From: a bacterium
GTDB lineage: Bacteria; Bdellovibrionota_C; UBA2361; OMII01
Direction: 5' to 3'
Assembly: GCA_017853915.1 (NCBI GenBank)
Contig: JAFMIS010000126.1
Location: 1-7,128, forward strand
DNA: 7,128 bases
The notes under the pieces were generated by a model, which was not told where the DNA came from, searched no databases, and worked only from the letters and a program-made list of their open reading frames with translations. The translations under genes were made by a program, and so were the position numbers. Positions within the stretch are counted from its first letter, which is position 1; every line of letters starts with the position of its first letter. This document shows positions 6,200-7,128 of the stretch, in pieces.

Positions 6200-7128
6200 A
6201 TGGTGGTGCGAGCCATTCTAGCTGAGGCGGTCCGAAGAGGGGCATCCGATATACACATCACATCGGGTGAGGGGGCTCGCTTTCGAGTGCAGGGGGAGAT
6301 TCAACCGCCTCTCGAGATGATCGTCACTACGGCTGATATCATGGGGTTGCTTGAGGAATCGAGTGGTGACGAGGCGCCGCGATGTTTTGACGCGCGGCGT
6401 GAATTTGACGGCGCATTGGAAATACCCGAGGTCGGACGGTTCCGCGTGCATGCATTCCATCACCTCTGTGGGATTGCCTTGGTCGCGCGAGTGGTTCCGT
6501 CGATAATACCATCGATGACGTCGCTGGGATTGCCTCCAGTGGTGCGGCATATTGGTGATCTGCGCCGCGGTTTGGTGTTGATATGCGGAGCGACTGGTTC
6601 GGGTAAATCGACTACGATGGCTAGTATTATCGACCGCATGAATCGAGAGCGGGCGCTCCACATCGTTACTCTTGAGGAGCCGATCGAGTTTATCCACCGA
6701 CCGCTACAAAGTTGCCTTCACCAACGAGAGATAGGGGTTCATACCCGATCGTGCGCCGAGGCGCTTCGAGCGGTGTTGCGCGAGGATCCAAATGTCATCG
6801 CGATCGGAGAGATGCGGGACGCCGAGACGATCCACTTGGCTTTGACGGCAGCCGAGACTGGCCATCTTGTTTTGGCGACGATTCATTCGAACAGCGCGTG
6901 TAAGGCCACTGATCGGATCATAGACGCATTTCCAGCCGGACAGCAGCCTCAGGTGCGAGCGATGATTGCTGAGTCCCTTGAGATGGTGGTTTCACAAACA
7001 TTGTGTCGCGGAGTGGACGGGCGTCGTGTGGCAGCCTTTGAGGTGCTCGTTGGCACGCCCGCGGCTCGAACGTTGATTCGCGAGGGAAAGACTCACCAAC
7101 TGCCAGGGTTGATGCAGTCGTCACGGGC
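6200..7128 (+). CDS. pilT: Type IV pilus retraction ATPase PilT, 3' end cut by window
   Basis: Hexameric cytoplasmic ATPase that depolymerises the type IV pilus at its base and so powers twitching motility and DNA uptake. About 309 residues are visible without a stop; PilT usually has about 340-370, so only the C-terminal tail is missing. The N-terminal domain has the hallmark RGASDIHI (13-20). The ATPase core has Walker A GATGSGKST (130-138, K136), Asp box TLEEPIEF (157-164), Walker B VIAIGEMRD (199-207, E204) and His box LATIHSNSA (225-233, H229). TDRIIDAFP (237-245) follows. The PilT signature near the C-terminus reads ARTLIREGKTHQL (289-301) and argues for PilT over PilU or the PilB/GspE assembly ATPases. 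The Asp box has Glu where most homologues have Asp (ED becomes EE at 159-160), and Walker A has GA where GP is usual. No other pilus gene is visible; the right-hand neighbours lie outside the window. Confidence 0.93.
   Translation, partial: MVVRAILAEAVRRGASDIHITSGEGARFRVQGEIQPPLEMIVTTADIMGLLEESSGDEAPRCFDARREFDGALEIPEVGRFRVHAFHHLCGIALVARVVPSIIPSMTSLGLPPVVRHIGDLRRGLVLICGATGSGKSTTMASIIDRMNRERALHIVTLEEPIEFIHRPLQSCLHQREIGVHTRSCAEALRAVLREDPNVIAIGEMRDAETIHLALTAAETGHLVLATIHSNSACKATDRIIDAFPAGQQPQVRAMIAESLEMVVSQTLCRGVDGRRVAAFEVLVGTPAARTLIREGKTHQLPGLMQSSR

Noticed and set aside
6218..6697. Minus-strand 159-codon frame
   Set aside because: It is antisense to pilT; the plus-strand frame there carries all PilT motifs and stays open to the window edge.
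1..7128. CRISPR array, tRNA, rRNA, transposon ends or integrase
   Set aside because: No repeat-spacer pattern, tRNA-like cloverleaf, rRNA-like sequence, terminal inverted repeats or recombinase motifs were seen. The only tandem repeat is the short one at 666-706, which has no spacers.

Overview
The window looks like chromosomal DNA from a Gram-negative bacterium. It carries a full-length transcription-repair coupling factor gene (mfd) and a divergent type IV pilus retraction ATPase gene (pilT) that runs off the right edge. The left third is gene-poor, with a secreted coiled-coil orphan and a fragment of a DUF2157 membrane protein. The lineage cannot be fixed from these genes. A Pseudomonadota or deltaproteobacterial-type (Myxococcota, Bdellovibrionota or similar) host is plausible, but this is inference only.

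Layout. 1-32 is the edge of the window, just past the stop of a short DUF2157 ORF (33-506, minus). 507-898 has no convincing gene; it holds a three-copy 13-bp tandem repeat and a strong hairpin that lies just downstream of the next minus-strand gene. 899-1798 (minus) encodes an exported, alanine-rich, coiled-coil protein of unknown function. 1799-2550 is about 750 bp without a solid gene; it contains hairpins and a short open frame that may be a gene remnant. 2551-6081 (minus) is mfd, complete at 1176 aa. 6082-6199 is the divergent intergenic region with a good minus-strand promoter for mfd and a 12-bp palindrome at its expected transcription start. 6200-7128 (plus) is pilT, about 309 residues seen, with the C-terminus missing.

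How the genes relate. Mfd (DNA repair coupled to transcription) and PilT (twitching motility) are not known to work together. Their head-to-head arrangement gives only a shared regulatory region. The left-hand genes lie on the same strand as mfd but are separated from it by long gaps, so no operon is implied. I see no CRISPR, tRNA, rRNA, transposase or integrase, and no clear sign of an undescribed multi-gene system. The best leads are an 18-bp perfect palindrome inside mfd, the palindrome over the mfd start site, the homopolymer tract in the coiled-coil gene, and the probable gene decay in the left third.
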